From assembly GCF_047663525.1 (NCBI RefSeq), contig NC_092611.1, forward strand, positions 7,043,001-7,107,000: DNA of 64,000 nt. Direction: 5' to 3'. The notes below the pieces were generated by a model that was not told the DNA's origin, ran no database searches, and saw only the letters and a list, made by a program, of their open reading frames with translations. Position numbers and translations under genes: made by a program. Source of the DNA: Anas platyrhynchos (taxonomy: Eukaryota; Chordata; Aves; Anseriformes; Anatidae). Below, one piece after another: positions 12,901 through 24,899 of the stretch. The number at the start of each line of letters is the position of its first letter. Position 1 is the first letter of the stretch.

Positions 12901-15900
12901 GGAATATGCTTGATAAATGCAATGTAACCTGAGTAAAATAATCACAGTCTGTTGTTGTTCCTTATTGACTTATGTTCTGCTTCTCTGTCAGTGTTTATCC
13001 CTTAAAGAATAGGAAAAAAAGAAAAAATAGAAGAAAGGACGATAGAAAAAATGAGAAATGGGGAAAAAGAAAGGATGAGCATTGTAAAAAGTGTCACGAG
13101 TTTCTGTCCTGTTAAGCTCCTGCGTATTTGATGTGTAGCAAACAGTGTCTGCAGAAATGTTGCTGCTCTGACACAGAGGCTGCCCTGCCATGAGGCCTCC
13201 CCTCAGCCTGCTCTGCTCTGGACTGAACAACCCAAGGGAATTCAGCTGCTCACCTTGCCCTCTAGGCCCTTCACCACCTTTGCTGCCCTCCTTCAGGCAC
13301 TCTGTAACAGTTTTGTCCTTATTACCTTGTGCCAAAGCTCCAGGCAGTGAGGTGAGGCCGTGTGATAAGGCTGGTGCCTCCTGACTTGTTTTACTGTGAC
13401 CCCAAAAAGCCTCCCACAGCAATGAGGTGCTGCTTGCCTGCTCCCTGTTCTGCCTCTTCCCCTTGGTGTGGTGAGCAGCTGGGGTCACACACAAGCTTCA
13501 TGCCTCCCACCCTGCTGTTTGTTCACTCTTTAGGCTGCCCCTGGGCAGCACAAGGTGCTGGCTTCTGCACGAACTGCAGAAAAGCAGGAAATGAAAGGTT
13601 TTCCATGTGCTTTAGCCCCTTCCTCTGAGACGGGATTAGGTTTTCTTAGCCTGTCTCCAGCAGATAAATATCTAGGTGGCTTTTAAAAACTGCTGGTGAT
13701 GGGGATTGCAGACCCCCAGGTAGCCTGGTCCCATGCTTAGCTAATAACTTCCTAGTCCAAACCAGGTAACTTAAGTCTCCCATGCTGCAAATTAAGGGAA
13801 TTGCTCGCTCCCCTGTGCTCAGCAGATATGGAGGAGCATTTGATGCTGTTCCCTTCACAACAGCCTTTTATACCCACAGAGGGTATTAACGCTTTCCTGT
13901 CTCCTTTTCCAATTTTAGTATAACATTGAAAAAAATCCACTTAGTCCTTCCTTTGTTTTCAGGCCATCTCTTTCTAAATCCTGTATTGTTTTTCTTGCTG
14001 TGATGTCCTTCCAGTTTGTCTACTCTGTTATTAAGGCATAGAGCCCAAAGCATGACCTCACCTGAGCTGAGGCTTTGTTAGTGCAAAGGGAGGCAGGGTG
14101 TTTGCCTCCAGCATCACGTACGTAATGCATGAATTAAGGCTTTGCAGGAGACAATTATCCTCTGCTAGCAACTGGGCCCTATTGTATGCCTGTGTGTCAC
14201 GGTCTTCCCAAATCTCCTCCCATCCCAATCGCTCTGTGGAGTGGAGCTCTCCAGCCAAGCGTTTTGTGACCCCTAAGTATTTTCTCAGTGAATGCCCTTT
14301 CCCAACTCAGGCTGTCCTTGAACTGCACTTCCATCTGTTGGCATTCAGGTGGCTTTGCTGTGGCCTCTGCTCTTGTACTGCAACGTGACATCAGCTCTCC
14401 CACCTTAGCATCATCCACGGATTACAAAAACACCTACCGTTCAATTCTTTTGCCAATTGACAACGTAACGAGCAGCAATCTGCTAGAAAATGCCCTCGGT
14501 ATGTCTGCTAGTTCTGTATTGAACTCCTAACTGAGAGTGATATTCCAGGGGCTGTAAGTCCTCAGTTTGCCTATGTGACGGGCATGCAGAGGGCAGCAGG
14601 CGCTGTCGTTCCATTAGGTGACTTGTCACTGAATCAGTTACCCAGCCGAGGAGGAAAATTAGATTGACGTGATGTGTTCTTTGCAAATTGGTGCTGCCTG
14701 GCCGTTCTGGTCACTGAATCATTTTTAGGTGGCCACAAATTGATCATTTAAATAACCTCTTCTGGTATCTTTCTGGGTATTGGCAGTATCTAGGTCAGCA
14801 CCTGCCCCTATCACACGATCCATTATGTTTCCTGCACTCCACCTCCGTACCTCGTTGCCTCTGGTTTTTCCTTTTCTGCATCGTTCTTCCTTCCTTGTCT
14901 GCTCCTGTGCCCTCAGGTACACAGAAAGTAGCCCCAAGCATTGGTACCTAACGTTTGGATTGATTGTAGGAAAGCTGCTGTTTTCAGGGTAATGGGATCA
15001 ACTAAGGAACTCATCGTGTGTGTAGGATGAGCTTCTGTCTGGCCCTCACGGCGGGCAAAACAGCGAGGGCTGGGGCTGGTGGGGAGCAGTGGAAAGGTGA
15101 GTGGGAAGTGGAAAAGTGATCAGCGACAGCCACAAACTCAAGGGATGTGCCCGTGGCCCCCCCTGCCAAAAGAGGGGTGCAGCAGCTCCCTGAGCTGCTG
15201 GCTCCTGCAGTGTGGGGCTGCTCGAGCGTGGTGCCCAGGTGGATTTTATGGCCGCTCCCAAGAGACTTGCTTTCTCTTATCAAGCTGCTCCGAGAGTGTA
15301 ATTAAATGAACTGCTGAGGTGAATGAACAATTAACCAATCAATTTAGATCAGTGAATAGCTGGAGTATGAATTGCAGGTAGTTATCCAAAAGCCTTATTT
15401 CTCTCCCCCGCCCCCATACAATTTCCTTGACTCGTGGTCACTCCAGAGGGCCCCCTTTTGGAGATGGGACATTATTGCTCGAGGTCCAATTACTGCCTGA
15501 TACGAATTTCTTTCTTTCTCTTTTTTTTTTCCCTCCCCACTTAGGTCAGTAAAATTGTGTCCAACGTCCCCCACTTGGAGTTTCTAAACTTGAGTTCCAA
15601 TCCTCTCAGTTTGTCCGTTTTAGAGAGAAGGTGTGCTGGGTCTTTCGCTGGTGTTCGCAAGCTTGTGCTCAACAACAGCAAAGCTTCGTGGGAAACAGTC
15701 CACACGATCCTGCAGGAATTACCAGAGTAAGCACGGGGAGCTGGGCCTGGAAAGGGGCACTCACTGCACGCAGGTTGAGGCTGTGTCATCAAATCTCGTG
15801 GAGAAGGGTGTGAGGAAGCAAGCGTGATGGCTAATAAAACACAATTTCTTTGGGAGCTTGGGAACGGGCCAGGGGAACACTTTACACTGTCATAAATGCT

Positions 15901-18900
15901 GAACTTGTGCAGTGCTGCAAAGCCCACCAAGGCTTCTTCTCCGAAATTAAAGACTGGTGTTGAGAGATTGCTAATGATGCTGACACTGGAGGAGGTGACA
16001 CTCTTGCTTGTGAGTCACTGCAGAATGAATGGCGCAGCGCATACCTGTGCTAATGGCTTTTGAATGGGATGGAAATCCGAGGGTCTGGCCACTTGTCAAG
16101 TAATATTTCATCGTGCTTTGCTGTGCAAATGTGTTCGTTTCTGTGGTTTGGCCACGGTCCACCTTAGCAATGGCAGTCAGCTTCGCCAGACGTCCTCAGT
16201 GGCTTTAGTTTGATATCAGATTCCTCTTCTTACAGCTTTGTAAGGGGAGATGATGGCAGCAGCACATCCCCCGTGGCCAGCATATGCTTAACTGGGAGGC
16301 AGTTTAGTTGTCTGAAAAGTTAGTGAGACCTATTTTTTCTTTCTTGAATGGGAGCCTTTGGCAGAACCAGTCATGTGGGTAAAAAGTCTCATCTATATTG
16401 TATGAAAGCACCTTTTAAAATGAAGTGGTGAGCACTGGGTGTAGGTACCAGTCACTAATGGAGCTGGGTTGGTGGCTCGTTGGCCACAAATGTGGAGCAG
16501 CCTCCCAAATGATCTGTTACACAAGTATTTGTGTAACCAATAAAAGTATTTGGTGGGCCAGGAGGACATGTAGAGAGGTTTTTCATCTGTTGGGGAAGCT
16601 TATGGATAGGAGCAGAGCAGAGAAGTAGTTGAAATACTCCATTTGGAGGGGTGAGGGGCCCTCTCTGCCCCGAGGTTTCAGGTCATGTAGGAGCCGTTAA
16701 AGAAAGTTGTGTTAAAATCACACGTGTGTCCCTCTACCCGAGGTGTAATCATTTCAAAAGGTATGCTAAGGTGCTGATACGATCCTTCTTCCCCTTTGCA
16801 GCTTGGAGGAGCTCTTCCTGTGCCTTAATGACTATGAAACAGTGTCTTGTTCTCCGGTTTGCTGTCAGTCTCTCAAATTACTCCACATAACTGACAATAA
16901 TCTTCAAGACTGGACTGAAATTCGAAAATTGGGGATTATGTTTCCATCACTGGACACGCTTATTCTGGCTAACAACAACCTCACAACCATTGAAGAGACA
17001 GAAGATTCCCTAGCAAGGCTGTTCCCCAACTTGCGATCCATCAATTTGCACAAATCGGGTGAGTGCCTTGAACTGGTACACCTGTTGTTCTCAGTGGAAA
17101 TGATGGCAAATCAGGATATTTCCTCCCAAGTAGGTGAAAAACACACTTGGTGCTGATTGAAGTGCCTGTTGCTGGAGCTGAGATGAAAATGCCCAGTTAC
17201 CTTCGGCTCAGTCTACCCTGGCAGATGCACTGAAGTGCATTGACCTGAGGAATGCAGCGTTAGGAAAGGATAACAAGCAGGAAATCCACTTGCTCATTTC
17301 TGTTGGCTTTTCCTGCTGCTTTTGGTAGTTAGTCATTACCTAAACGATGAGTCAGAGCAAGGTGGACTGGTAGTTATTCAAACTGAGCTGGCACAGAGCT
17401 TTTTTCCTTAGTAGTTTCCTTCTATTTTCTGTCCCTGCCCCAGGAGATTCTGGCTGGAGGAAAGATAAATAAGTGCCTGATGGTGCAGTGGATGAGAGAA
17501 TCCCATTTGCCGTTCAATCTGTGTTTTATCTTGGGTGAAATGAGCACACGTGTAGGTACGTGGCACATAAGGACCAAGCATACATCAGCCAAAGCTGTCC
17601 GTCAGCCATGCTCAGTTATTGGAAGCTCACCACAAGTTGTGCTCGAGGTGACTTGACACTTCAGCCCCAGAGATTTTCCAACTGATGCTCCAGAAGGAGA
17701 ATAAGGAATCGGTGTATTGGGCAGCGCACCCTGTGCTCGGACAGGGGAAGCTGCATCAGGGCTGTGATGCACTTGTGAGGTGGCACGTACGCCACAAGCT
17801 CTGCTTCAGAAGTACTTAATGCATCATCACCTTTTGTTCTCTACAGCTTTATATGCAGTGCAACTGACAGTTAAGTGTTCACCTAGGTAGAAAGTACTTT
17901 GTTAGCGTGCTCTGCAATGTAAGCATCAAAGAATCCATATAAAAAAGGCTTAAAGCTAACCAGAGGAAGAAAAGCTTGTTAAGCTGGATTTGAAAGCACC
18001 GTGGCACTGAGGAGCAAGTGCTCCCATGATAAGTAGTTTTGCAATTTTGATGCCAGTTCTTTAAGAACCCGGGGTTCTGCATTGCATTTTGGTGGTTAGG
18101 GAACTGTTGAGTAGAGACCAGAAACAACAAAGCAGAGAATAATGCTGAGTAGGGAGAGGTCCTGAGCAGCGATCCTTTTAAAATTGTCTCAGCACCCGAG
18201 GAAGCAACCCAAGCAACTGAATAAAAACAATTAATGGTGATCAGAAAGACGTCAGATGGCAAGTTAGTGGATGTGAACGTGCTACAAAACAAGTTAGTGC
18301 ACCAAGTATCGATGCAGGTGCTTTTGGACTCCTCCCTTTTGTTATTCTTCACTCCTTGAAATAGCATAAAGGACATTGGTACAGATGCTGATTGAGTATT
18401 TGTTATTTCTGCCTGTGTGTGCATTTTTTTTTTTTTTTTTTTACAGAAAGCTGCAGCACTCCAAAATTCTGTCATCTGAAACACAAAAGGATATGCCCTC
18501 TTGAAACTGGCACCTCTTAGCAGACCCTTTTAGCTTAGTGGAGATCAGGAATGAGCTAATGATAATGCTTTTTTTTTTATACTGACGTTGTAGCAGAACA
18601 GGGTCACAAAGGGATGAGGAAATTTGCCTGTTGGCGACATCAGTTTCTCCTTCAGATGTGGCCGTTTCTCTGCAGTGGCTTTGTCCCACCTACAAGAGCC
18701 CTGTGGCTGATAAGAATTTTGTTTCTGCTCTGAGAAGAGCTCCTGCTTCTGAGCTGCTCAGTGATGCACAGTTTGGGCTTGAGTTTAGCATTTTCTGACA
18801 GGTTTATCTTAAACAAGACCTCTGTGTTTGTTTGTCTGTTTGTTTTAGCCAAAAGGTGGAGTGGCTTTTTTTTGATATTTTCTTTACTGTATGGATGAAG

Positions 18901-21900
18901 CTGGATGGTGTGTAAAAGCTAAGCTCCCAAGTCACCCATACAGATCATCTATCCAGACTTGTACAGCAGCACGAGAGAATTCAAACTACTGCATCTTGCA
19001 AGCAAATGAAGGAGGTCTTTTTGCTCATGACACGCTGAAAACCTGACTTCTCAAAGAAACTTCAGTTGACAATTGCTTGTAACATATGTTGTTTGTCTGT
19101 GTCTGATAGTCTCGGATACATAATTCATTACCTCTGAGTGTTTAAGCAAATCTTCTCTTCCAAGCAGGTCTGCATTGCTGGGAAGACATCGACAAGCTAA
19201 ATTCTTTTCCCAAGCTTGAGGAAGTGAAATTACTAGGAATTCCTTTGCTGCAGTCCTACACCACGGAGGAACGCAGAAAGCTGCTAATAGCCAGGTCTGT
19301 TGCTTGTTTATTCTGCTCCAAGACGTGTTTCGTGACAATGAGTGGCTGGGAGCTCCTAATTGGAGGAAGAGGCTGTTAGGAGCTGGGCTTTTGTATGAAA
19401 TCACCACTCAGAAAGACTGGAGCTGGTTTTTGCTGTTTTAGAAAGAAAGAGAGGAGTGGAAATCTGTAGCTTAACCTCTCAACTACCCAGAGAAGGATTT
19501 GACTGTCACGCACACATATACACATCATACATTCATGTGGTGAAATGAAAATGGTAATGCTTGGTTTTGAATGTGCTTGGAAGCTGCGTGGCATTCACCC
19601 TCTCTCCTTCTCGAGGGAGACGAGGCTACGTGGCAGGATTCTCCTGATGATAACATTGCAGCTCGTAGCTTTTGGAGGGGACAGTCCTGTTGGTCACCCT
19701 GTCTGGGTTTCCCTCCTTTCTGACCATATTTCTCGGTGTCTGCAAGCAGGTTGCCATCCATTGTCAAGCTCAATGGGAGCATTGTTGCAGATGGGGAGCG
19801 AGAGGACTCGGAGCGATTCTTTATCCGGTATTACATGGAGTTCCCAGAGGAGGAAGTCCCATTCAGGTACGAATTCGTTGTCTTGGAATGGAGAACGGGG
19901 CAGAAAAAGCAGTCAGGCAAAAGGGAAGGTGACCAAGCAGTTGATGTTACGTGGAAAATCTGGGCTAGCTGGTCCATGACAAAAACATCCCTCACACCCT
20001 TCCCGTCTTGCCCTCCTTCTGTTTTAGTTAATGCCGTGACATTAGAGCGTTGTCTGATGACTTGTAGAATCACTTTGGCGTGAAATTCAGTCTTAAAGTG
20101 TCCACATCAAGTGCCATTACACAACATGACTGTTCACTTCATGATCTTCATTACTTCCTGGCCTCCCAGCGGCTAGCTTCATAACCCACCTGTGTTTGGG
20201 AGTCCCCAAAAGCCAGTTCAGATCATGCTCTCCGGTGCCAGGCCAGGGCATCTAATTCTCTTGACCATCTGGTGTGTGGAATAAGGCTGGCAATGGGAAG
20301 CTGTCCCCTCACTTTGAAGCTTGCAAATCACACGTCTGATGGTTTTTCCTTGCCAAAAAGTATGCCCAATGACCTGTTCATCTTCGTAAACTAATGAACT
20401 TTGACAGCTGCTGTTCGGGCAGTATCTGCACCAGCAACCAGCATCTACTTACTGCTTCTTAATGGGCTGAGGAAGGATCGTGGAGTGTCCAGCCACTGCC
20501 TTGATGTGCCTTTTGCCCTAGGATCCCCATGTGCTTTTCGAACAGTGAAGCTTCAGAGCCCTTTCTTTACAGAAAGAGAGCAGGACAAGAGCGTCGGTGT
20601 GTGTGTGTGAGCTGGCAGGGGACAGACAGAGGTAGGAACGAATCGAGGAGCAGGAGCTTAAAGGTATGGCTGGGTAGGGAAGGCGAAGATGTGAACAGAA
20701 TGTGTTTGGTGTTTACGCTGGTCAGTCAGTGTTTCTCTTAGCTTAACTCCCAGGTAAAACTGCCTCTTGTTTTTCGGAAGAGCTGTGTATGTGACCTGCC
20801 AGGACAGTGAGGGCATCAGAAGGCTGGAACAGGGAATTGAGGGCACGGCGGTCTGTAGGAATACTAACAGGTCCAGCAATTGTAGTATTTGCTGAAGGCG
20901 TGCTGGGGTCAGTTCTGAGGCGCAGGGTACTAATGTAGTCAGGGAGACAAGACAGCTGGAGAGCCCTCCTGGGCCTTGTTCTAAGGACAAGTTCTGGCTT
21001 GTAATTTTAGAAGCTCTTGAAGCGGAAAAAAAAATGAAACAACGGTCGGAAGGGATAGCAGCACAGGCAGAAAATGCTGGGGAAAGGGAGGGGAAGGGGA
21101 GGCAGGGACTGTGAGCTCGTGGCACTGTTACTAGAATGGATTCTTTTCCATAACATCTTATTTCTAAGAAAACTGCTTTATGTCTCGGTGTTCATGGCTC
21201 CAGAAGGAGAGAAGAGCCAGGCAGGTGAGCCCAATGGCTGCAGCTGAGTCCTGCTCTTTGGCAGACAGGGCTCTGGGTGACTTGGAAAGGCAGCTGGGGG
21301 AAGGCAAAGCAGCACCTTGTGCTCGTATTTTCAGTTACAGACCAGGAGAGAAACTAAAGAGCAAGCAGTCCTTTGATCCTGGTGGGATGGCTGTGCTGCC
21401 TTTAGCTCTCAAAGAAGGATTTGAGGAGGGGAGGGAAGGTAAATACATAGCTGGTAGGCTTGGAGTGTGTGCCTGCTTGTTGCTGTGGGCTTTTGCCTCT
21501 AGGCATTGCAGTGGCAGCTGCCTTGTGTGTCCAGGAGCAATATATTGTGGAGAAGGACGGGCTGTGTGTGCCCGTGTAGTCACACAGAACCACACACAGC
21601 TGGGTGCTTAACATATTCTGGCCAGGTAAGAAATCACTAACACCTCACCCATCCCACGAAGCTGGGCTGATCTTGACCAACAAGCCGTGTGCTCTTACAG
21701 TCAGGTACAGGAGAATTTCTTCTGCCTCTTGATTCCTTAACCTTTAAGCCCTGTTAGTGTCCTTTTCTCAGTCAATGGCCTCTTTGTCTGAATCCCTTCA
21801 ACTGTGCAGTGTATCCAAGAGACTTGTGCGGCCGCTGAAGGGGGTTATTCTCTTCTGGAGGAATTGTGTGCCACTACGGAGTATTTTCTAATGAGGCTGC

Positions 21901-24899
21901 AGATGGCTGCGAGTGTCCCTAGTGCCGAGGGCCGGGTTCAGCTCCTGGCCCCGTGCTCAGCAGCCCTAATAGGACCAGAAAGCAGGCAGCGGGATTTTGC
22001 ATGTGCTCGAGCTCCCTCCGCTTTGCTCCAGCTCTAGTGTGGTCCCTCAAGGTGGTTTGTAATTAGAATCGAATCAGGGCACACGCACGTTGCTGCTGGG
22101 AGCACGGCATCTGCATTGCAGTGCTGCCTCAAGCGGAGGAAGGCGACACAGTGGTGCTTGGAAAACACGTAAGTGAAGCAGCCCCCCTCAAATCTATCGA
22201 GGCAGAACATGCGGCAAACACGCAGCGTGCTCTGTCACGGCAAGCCTCCCTGGTCGGGCTGCGTCTTTTCGTGGGCTACAGCTCAAAGGATCGGGGGGAA
22301 AAGAGTGAAATAAGCAGGAATAATTCTCTCTGGGTGACGTGGGTGAGGAAGGAGTGCTGAGCCTACAATCCGATATTGGCCGGCTTCTTGAGTGACGTCT
22401 TTGTGTCTGTGGGCTTTTAATGAGTCCTCAGCGTGTCTGGTCTGCTGTTTATCTGCAGAATATCAGAGGCACTTTTAGTCAGGCTCGGTTCTCCAGCATC
22501 CTCTTCTCTGGCAGCCAGCGTCTGTCAGGCTGCGAGGGTGATTACAGAAGTCTCCAGGGTGCCTGTTACCGGGGCACAAGGAACCAAATGAGCAGCGTGC
22601 CTTTGTCCTTATTGATTTGAGGGGTTCCAGTCTTTCAGACTCCCAACTTTCTTTACAGACTGCAGTTAGAGGACAAGGAGCAGGCTGCAAAGCTTGTTCT
22701 GCCTTTCCTCGGTGTGAGAAAATAGCAGACAGCGTTGCCTGGTCCTCTGCATATTTACAGCACAGGTTTGTGTAATCGTAGCCCATTCTTCTCCCTCTCA
22801 GCCCGCTGGAGGTTTGTGTCTCTCTCTGTTCTCCCCAGCATCAGCCCCGTTTGCTTTTAGCCTGTCTTTCAGGGAATTGTTGGGAACTTAGAGCCCTGAC
22901 AGCAGTGAGTCCTTGCAGCCCTGCACACTCGCTGTCCCTGCCTCACCGTGTGGCTGTTGCTTCAGGTAACACACAAATTGCAGCAGCACTACAGCCAGCA
23001 CGTGAGAAATTGTTGCCAGTTCACAACGTGAGGAGTTGGTGAGAGTTTCAGGGGCATCCCAAAACGGGCTGAGGGCAGCAAGGGGAGGTTTGCTCCCTTC
23101 CCCATCTCCCATCGGCTGTTTGCTGCTGGCTGCGTCCTTCTGGAGGTGGCAGAAGCAGCACCGTGGTGAAATCCTTCCCCTCGGTGACACACCAGCCAGT
23201 GCTTGTGCTCACTGTGGGCATAGCCAGCAGGTAAAGCACAGGGAGTATTTTCTCCTCTCGGCACTAAGGGCTCTCCTAAATCGGCCTGATTCTATCAGCC
23301 AGGTGACTGCGAGAGCAGGGCAGCAGCCTGCGTTCGGACACTCAGCCCCGGTGAAGGCTCGCTGTGGCTGCGAGACGAGGGAAATCCTAGTGCCTCGAGG
23401 CCCTTACCTCACTCCCCGGCAGACAGAGGGGCTGCTGTTCGGCAGGAACATTCCTGCCTCGAGCAGGACTCCCTGGGGTCGCCCGTCCTGCCAGGTCCCG
23501 TCATCTCTTGACAGGGGCAGTGACACAGCACCGATCACATTCGGCTCAGGATCGGATTGGGAACAAAAAGCTTTCTGTACGGCATGTAGTGGAGGGCCTC
23601 TGAAACGTTACCTTTCTCTGCAGCTCTCGCTCTTTGTCATTGCAATTACAGTGTGGGTTGTGTTGCCCTACTGCCCTTTTCCCAGCCAGGCAGCAGAGAA
23701 GCAGAGATGCTGCATCCCCGAAGGGAGCTTTACCTGCTGAAGGCAGCAAGAGGGTGAGAGGGGCTTTCCATTCAGAGGATGGCTCCTTGGGCTGGACCTT
23801 GGAGCCATTGCAGCTCTGCCAGTAAAATCTCCATGTCATTTCTTAAAAGACCAGTTGTCAAGAAGTCCCCCATTTTTTCCCCATCAGTTTCCAAACCATG
23901 CAGCAGCTCCCCTTTGTCTGGCAATCTTCTCGTTCCTCTACTCAGTGGAGTAAAACATTTGGGACCTAAGTGTCCTCATGGACAATGTCAGGAATTTCTG
24001 AATATCAAGTCAGCCCGTGAAGCCACAGGTCCTGGGCATCTCAGCTGAGGGCTCTGTCACTTGTGGTACCGCTGGCGTGGTTATGGCACCCCTTAGGGAA
24101 ATATTTGCACTGCAGCAGGACATGCAGAGTCTTGTGTCCTCTCTTCCTTGCCAATCCCACTGTAGTCACGGTTGGTGTGTCCGAAACTGTAGGAGCCCAG
24201 CAGAGAGCATTGCTGTTAAGCTTTCCTTAAAGAACTATTCTGAGACCAGTCAACTCGAGCGTCTCGCTTGGTGCTGTGGTGCACCTGGGGACTGCGAGAC
24301 AAAGCAGCGGGACTGGATGGGCTTTCTGCTTTGTATTTTCTCCTGCTCAGCGTCTTGCTTGAGAAATACCGTGTGCTCTGTGAAGTGTCAGGCTAGCTGA
24401 AGAGAAAACAGACTGCTGCCAAGCCAGATTTATTCCTAATGGATGTCTGTCTGGGTTGTCTGACTTGAATCAGGGACAAATGTTGCTTCGTGTGATGAAA
24501 ATACAGCTCCCTGAAGTACCAGAGGGACTATGTATATGAGGGACTGTCCCGTAATTCTGGACTTCTTTTTTTTTCCTCAGGTATCATGAGCTGGTCACGA
24601 AGTATGGAAAGCTGGAGCCCTTGGCAGTCGTGGATCTTCGGCCGCAGAGCAGCGTGAAGGTGGAGGTGCACTTCCAGGACAAAGTAGAGGAGATGTCAAT
24701 CCGTCTCGATCAGACTGTGGCAGAATTGAAGAAGCACTTAAAAACTGTGGTGCAGCTGTCAACAAGCAACATGCTGCTCTTCTACTTGGACCAGGAGGCT
24801 CCCTTCGGTCCCGAGGAGATGAAATACAGCTCACGAGCGCTGCATTCCTACGGCATTCGAGATGGGGATAAAATTTACGTGGAGCCCAGAATGAAATAG
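9855..24899 (+). CDS. TBCEL: TBCEL, tubulin folding cofactor E-like (7 coding exons)
   Basis: Join 9855-9987, 12206-12345, 15545-15726, 16802-17058, 19168-19294, 19750-19866, 24581-24899; every junction has GT..AG ends and keeps frame, giving 424 codons, the length I recall for the human protein. The product is a cytosolic relative of tubulin cofactor E that binds alpha-tubulin and promotes its destabilisation and turnover (family knowledge). Visible features are a short N-terminal lead beginning MDQPSGRSF, a run of leucine-rich repeats from about residue 50 to 240 (for example [11 protein letters not shown] and [11 protein letters not shown]), an LRR-capping region to about 300, and a C-terminal ubiquitin-like domain (about 335-424, ending KIYVEPRMK). 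The CAP-Gly domain of true TBCE is absent, which separates the two paralogues. The start is chosen because the ATG opens the conserved N-terminus a few bases after a splice acceptor. The 5' UTR exon lies in the CpG island near 6.8 kb. Confidence 0.96.
12206..12345 (+). CDS. TBCEL: TBCEL coding exon 2 (residues 45-91)
   Basis: The exon is bounded by TTTCAG and GAG|GTAAAA. It encodes the first leucine-rich repeats, including [12 protein letters not shown] and [14 protein letters not shown]. It is 140 nt, entered in phase 1 and left in phase 0. Confidence 0.94.
12715..12915 (+). repeat. Old MIR/CORE-SINE-like element in TBCEL intron
   Basis: The segment follows the order of the MIR consensus: a GCTTTGCCACTGATTCTGTG part, GGGCAAG, a CATCTGCAGAACAGG-like equivalent of the 'catctgtaaaatggg' box, AATAATATTTAT, a TTAATTAATG part and a final GTAAAATGCTCGG-like box. 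The match is degenerate and judged from memory of the family; boundaries are approximate. Confidence 0.55.
13660..14540 (-). repeat. Ancient CR1/L3-type LINE fragment, minus orientation
   Basis: Read on the + strand, the succession of motifs matches the reverse complement of old CR1/L3 LINE 3' regions: GATGGGGATTGCAGACC, CCATGCTGCAAATTAAGG, TTCACAACAGCCTTTTA, TCCAGTTTGTCTACTCTG, CACCTGAGCTGAGGC and, weakly, TTAGCATCATCCACGGATT. Divergence is high and no reading frame survives. Boundaries and subfamily are uncertain. It lies in the TBCEL intron between coding exons 2 and 3. Confidence 0.6.
15545..15726 (+). CDS. TBCEL: TBCEL coding exon 3 (residues 92-151)
   Basis: The acceptor is CACTTAG after a long CT tract, and the donor is CAGA|GTAAGC. 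The exon encodes leucine-rich repeats such as [12 protein letters not shown] and [12 protein letters not shown]. The terminal codon is split 2+1, forming the Asp of the LPDLEEL segment. Confidence 0.93.
16802..17058 (+). CDS. TBCEL: TBCEL coding exon 4 (residues 152-237)
   Basis: The acceptor is TTTGCAG and the donor TCGG|GTGAGT. This is the largest leucine-rich-repeat exon (257 nt), with at least four repeats ([40 protein letters not shown]). Confidence 0.95.
17059..19167 (+). other. TBCEL intron 4
   Basis: No exon or strong element was recognised. A T19 tract lies near 18426-18443 and a TTTG-rich stretch near 18830-18845. Confidence 0.55.
19168..19294 (+). CDS. TBCEL: TBCEL coding exon 5 (residues 238-279)
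   Basis: The acceptor is CAAGCAG. The donor is CAG|GTCTGT, weaker than consensus at +3 to +6 but required for frame. The exon encodes the end of the LRR domain ([13 protein letters not shown]) and a basic helix with [12 protein letters not shown]. Confidence 0.93.
19750..19866 (+). CDS. TBCEL: TBCEL coding exon 6 (residues 280-318)
   Basis: The acceptor is CAAGCAG and the donor TTCAG|GTACGA. The exon encodes [12 protein letters not shown] followed by an acidic segment ([15 protein letters not shown]), the LRR-cap region conserved between TBCE and TBCEL. Confidence 0.94.
19867..24580 (+). other. TBCEL intron 6, the longest of the gene
   Basis: This is 4.7 kb without a recognisable exon. Several open frames over 60 codons on both strands have no family resemblance and lack splice context, so none is annotated. 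The intron ends in a strong polypyrimidine tract at 24563-24580. Confidence 0.55.
24581..24899 (+). CDS. TBCEL: TBCEL last coding exon, ubiquitin-like domain (residues 319-424)
   Basis: The acceptor is TTTTCCTCAG and the stop TAG lies at 24897-24899. The exon encodes a beta-grasp, ubiquitin-like fold: [19 protein letters not shown], then a helix with [11 protein letters not shown], ending [15 protein letters not shown]. The domain is held in one exon, and a 4.7 kb intron precedes it. Confidence 0.96.
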
